From the NCBI GenBank assembly GCA_018677555.1, contig JAHHOT010000258.1, positions 1 to 32,622 on the forward strand: 32,622 nucleotides of DNA. The letters are read 5' to 3'. The position numbers were made by a program, and so were the translations under genes. Every line of letters begins with the position of its first letter. Position 1 is the first letter of the stretch. Of this stretch, positions 31,541 through 32,622 are shown in pieces. The notes beneath the pieces are model-generated. The model saw only the letters and a program-made list of their open reading frames with translations, did not search any database and had not been told where the DNA came from. This DNA is from Gammaproteobacteria bacterium. GTDB taxonomy: Bacteria; Pseudomonadota; Gammaproteobacteria; Steroidobacterales; Woeseiaceae.

Positions 31541-32383
31541 TCAGGATCGGCGCGCCCGACGCGCCTCGCGCAGCAGGTAGATGGCAATAGAGAGAACGAT
31601 TATCAGGCCGATCGCGGTCTGAATGAACAGGGAGTTGTCGATCTCGTAGCGGCCAGTGGCGGGGTTATACACGGTGCAGAACAGGCGGACCTTGTCGACC
31701 AGGGTCGCGACCGGATGCCCCGCAGACTGCGGTCGGTTGAAAACCAGTTGCTTAAGCGGCTCCACCAGCGCCGGCAAATTGAAACTGACGCCGTAAACCT
31801 GGCTGTATACGCGGCCGTCTCTGTCAATAACGCTCAGTTGGTTCAAATGGTCGAAACCACGCGCGGATGGGAAAAACTGGAAGCCGAGGTCGGCGCTCAA
31901 CGCCTCTATGGTTTCGCGATCCGCACTGAGGAATCGCCAGCCGGGCCGGTCGATTCCCTGTTGTCGCGCGAAGCCCTTCATCGCCGCCGGTGTGTCATTG
32001 GCGGTGTCGAAGCCGATCGTCACGATGTCGAAGGACTCTTCGCCGAGTGCGTTCATTGCCGACTTGCTGGCCCCGGCAAGATGTTTGGTCGCAGTGGGAC
32101 AGATGTGATGGCATGAGGTAAAAATCATGCTGATCACGAACGGCTTGCCCTGCAGCTGGTCGAGTCGGAATACCTGTCCGTCGGTATCGATAAACGCATA
32201 GCCACCGAGTATGTTGCCCATGGCAGCCTGTGAGACGCGCAGCGCCTGGTCGCGATCGTAATCGCCGGCTGCAGCAGCTGCGGCGGAATACATCAGCACG
32301 ATCAGCCAAAAAACAAAGCGGGCGAACGAATACCGTTCGCCCGCTACAAAGTACCGTCGAGGGGTTGTTACGACATCGGCCAT
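31541..32383 (-). CDS. SCO/SenC-family copper chaperone, C-terminally anchored
   Basis: A 280-residue thioredoxin-fold protein with the SCO copper site C91-x3-C95-P (TSCHHICP) and a downstream histidine in GFDHLNQ. An N-terminal hydrophobic segment (22-40) acts as signal or anchor, and an unusual C-terminal membrane helix (about 253-272) is followed by basic residues. SCO proteins load CuA or CuB centres of oxidases or act as thiol reductases. ATG 32383 overlaps the preceding gene by 16 bases and lacks a good ribosome site. A terminator-like hairpin lies within codons 13-25, so a later start such as ATG 32293 cannot be excluded. It is followed after 10 bases by the cytochrome b fusion gene. 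Confidence 0.85.
   Translation of the reverse strand: MADVVTTPRRYFVAGERYSFARFVFWLIVLMYSAAAAAAGDYDRDQALRVSQAAMGNILGGYAFIDTDGQVFRLDQLQGKPFVISMIFTSCHHICPTATKHLAGASKSAMNALGEESFDIVTIGFDTANDTPAAMKGFARQQGIDRPGWRFLSADRETIEALSADLGFQFFPSARGFDHLNQLSVIDRDGRVYSQVYGVSFNLPALVEPLKQLVFNRPQSAGHPVATLVDKVRLFCTVYNPATGRYEIDNSLFIQTAIGLIIVLSIAIYLLREARRARRS
32308..32344 (-). terminator. Intrinsic-terminator-like hairpin at the SCO gene start
   Basis: Read on the minus strand, a perfect 11-bp inverted repeat (GCGGGCGAACG with CGTTCGCCCGC, 5-base loop, 32344-32318) runs into TTTGTTTTTT. It lies 24 bases after the stop of the upstream oxidase-like gene and inside the annotated N-terminus of the SCO gene. It may cap or attenuate the upstream transcript. 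Confidence 0.7.
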
Positions 32384-32622
32384 ACGGATGCCAGGTACTT
32401 CCAGTTGACCGCGTAGTACAGAACAAAGACAAGCAGGAAGAACAGCGCCAGCAGAAACGTGCCTGGCGCGGCAAATCCCCACTTGCCGGCGGCCGCATGC
32501 CCGCCCTCGGGAACGAGAACGGGTTGTGCTTTCTGCAGCCTGGTCGTCGCTACGCCGTAATCAGATTCCGATTCGACGGGTTTGCCGAAGAACACCGACA
32601 ATACCGTCACCAGTATGAAGAT
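32368..32622 (-). CDS. C-terminal end of a membrane protein, probably B-type heme-copper oxidase subunit I
   Basis: The minus-strand frame is open from the window edge to TAA at 32368, giving 84 residues. They comprise the end of one helix (IFILVTVLSVFFG), a polar linker of about 40 residues, and a final helix (about 55-72) ending WKYLASVWPMS. Helix, long linker, then a lone last helix near a Trp-rich end is the C-terminal layout I recall for ba3-type subunit I. The downstream SCO gene fits an oxidase or NorY-like operon. No catalytic residue is inside the window, so this is tentative; a start at GTG 32610 would instead give a small 80-residue protein. Confidence 0.4.
   Translation of the reverse strand: MFILVTVLSVFFGKPVESESDYGVATTRLQKAQPVLVPEGGHAAAGKWGFAAPGTFLLALFFLLVFVLYYAVNWKYLASVWPMS

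Overview
The window is GC-rich, gene-dense bacterial chromosome with no tRNA, rRNA, insertion sequence, CRISPR array or phage gene that I can see. Diheme and multiheme cytochromes, a sigma-54 promoter with an NtrC-type regulator, an MltF-like lytic transglycosylase and RND/MacB-type export parts point to a marine or environmental gammaproteobacterium. That placement is inference from gene content only. No gene-free stretch exceeds 300 bases; the longest gaps are two divergent promoter regions at 17222-17499 and 14171-14430.

Left part (1-6247): the end of an sbnA-like gene and a complete sbnB-like gene, together the two-step route to L-2,3-diaminopropionate. Next are a lipoprotein with two unusual CX4CH cytochrome-like modules around an Ig-like domain, then on the minus strand a Rieske ring-hydroxylating oxygenase behind a site-2-protease-like M50 peptidase. 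Divergent from these is a two-gene electron conduit: a diheme ferric-reductase-like membrane cytochrome b overlapping a tetraheme periplasmic cytochrome c.

Middle part (6373-17221): a FadN-type beta-oxidation protein, a secreted two-domain fasciclin protein with a strong terminator, a DUF502 membrane protein, a very large secreted Asp-box (sortilin/BNR-like) protein, an unknown polytopic membrane protein, a PAP2 phosphatase and an exported metallo-beta-lactamase-fold hydrolase.

Sigma-54 export operon (17330-24899): a cluster of TGTCCG/CGGACA half-sites, a possible IHF site and a near-consensus -24/-12 promoter precede HlyD-type adaptor, ABC ATPase, two FtsX/MacB-type permeases, a sigma-54-activating response regulator and an NtrY-like histidine kinase. 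The layout suggests that the two-component system switches on its own operon.

Right part (24908-32622): a YpfJ-type zinc metallopeptidase and an MltF-like lytic transglycosylase, then a respiratory or NO-related island. On the plus strand are a NorB-sized heme-copper-oxidase-like protein in which one CuB histidine is aspartate, and a small two-helix membrane protein. Converging on them is a tightly coupled minus-strand operon: the C-terminus of a probable B-type heme-copper oxidase subunit I (cut by the window edge), a SCO protein, a cytochrome b6-like/2x[4Fe-4S]/MvhD-like fusion, a small exported protein of unknown function and a bacteriohemerythrin. This island is the best candidate for something undescribed.
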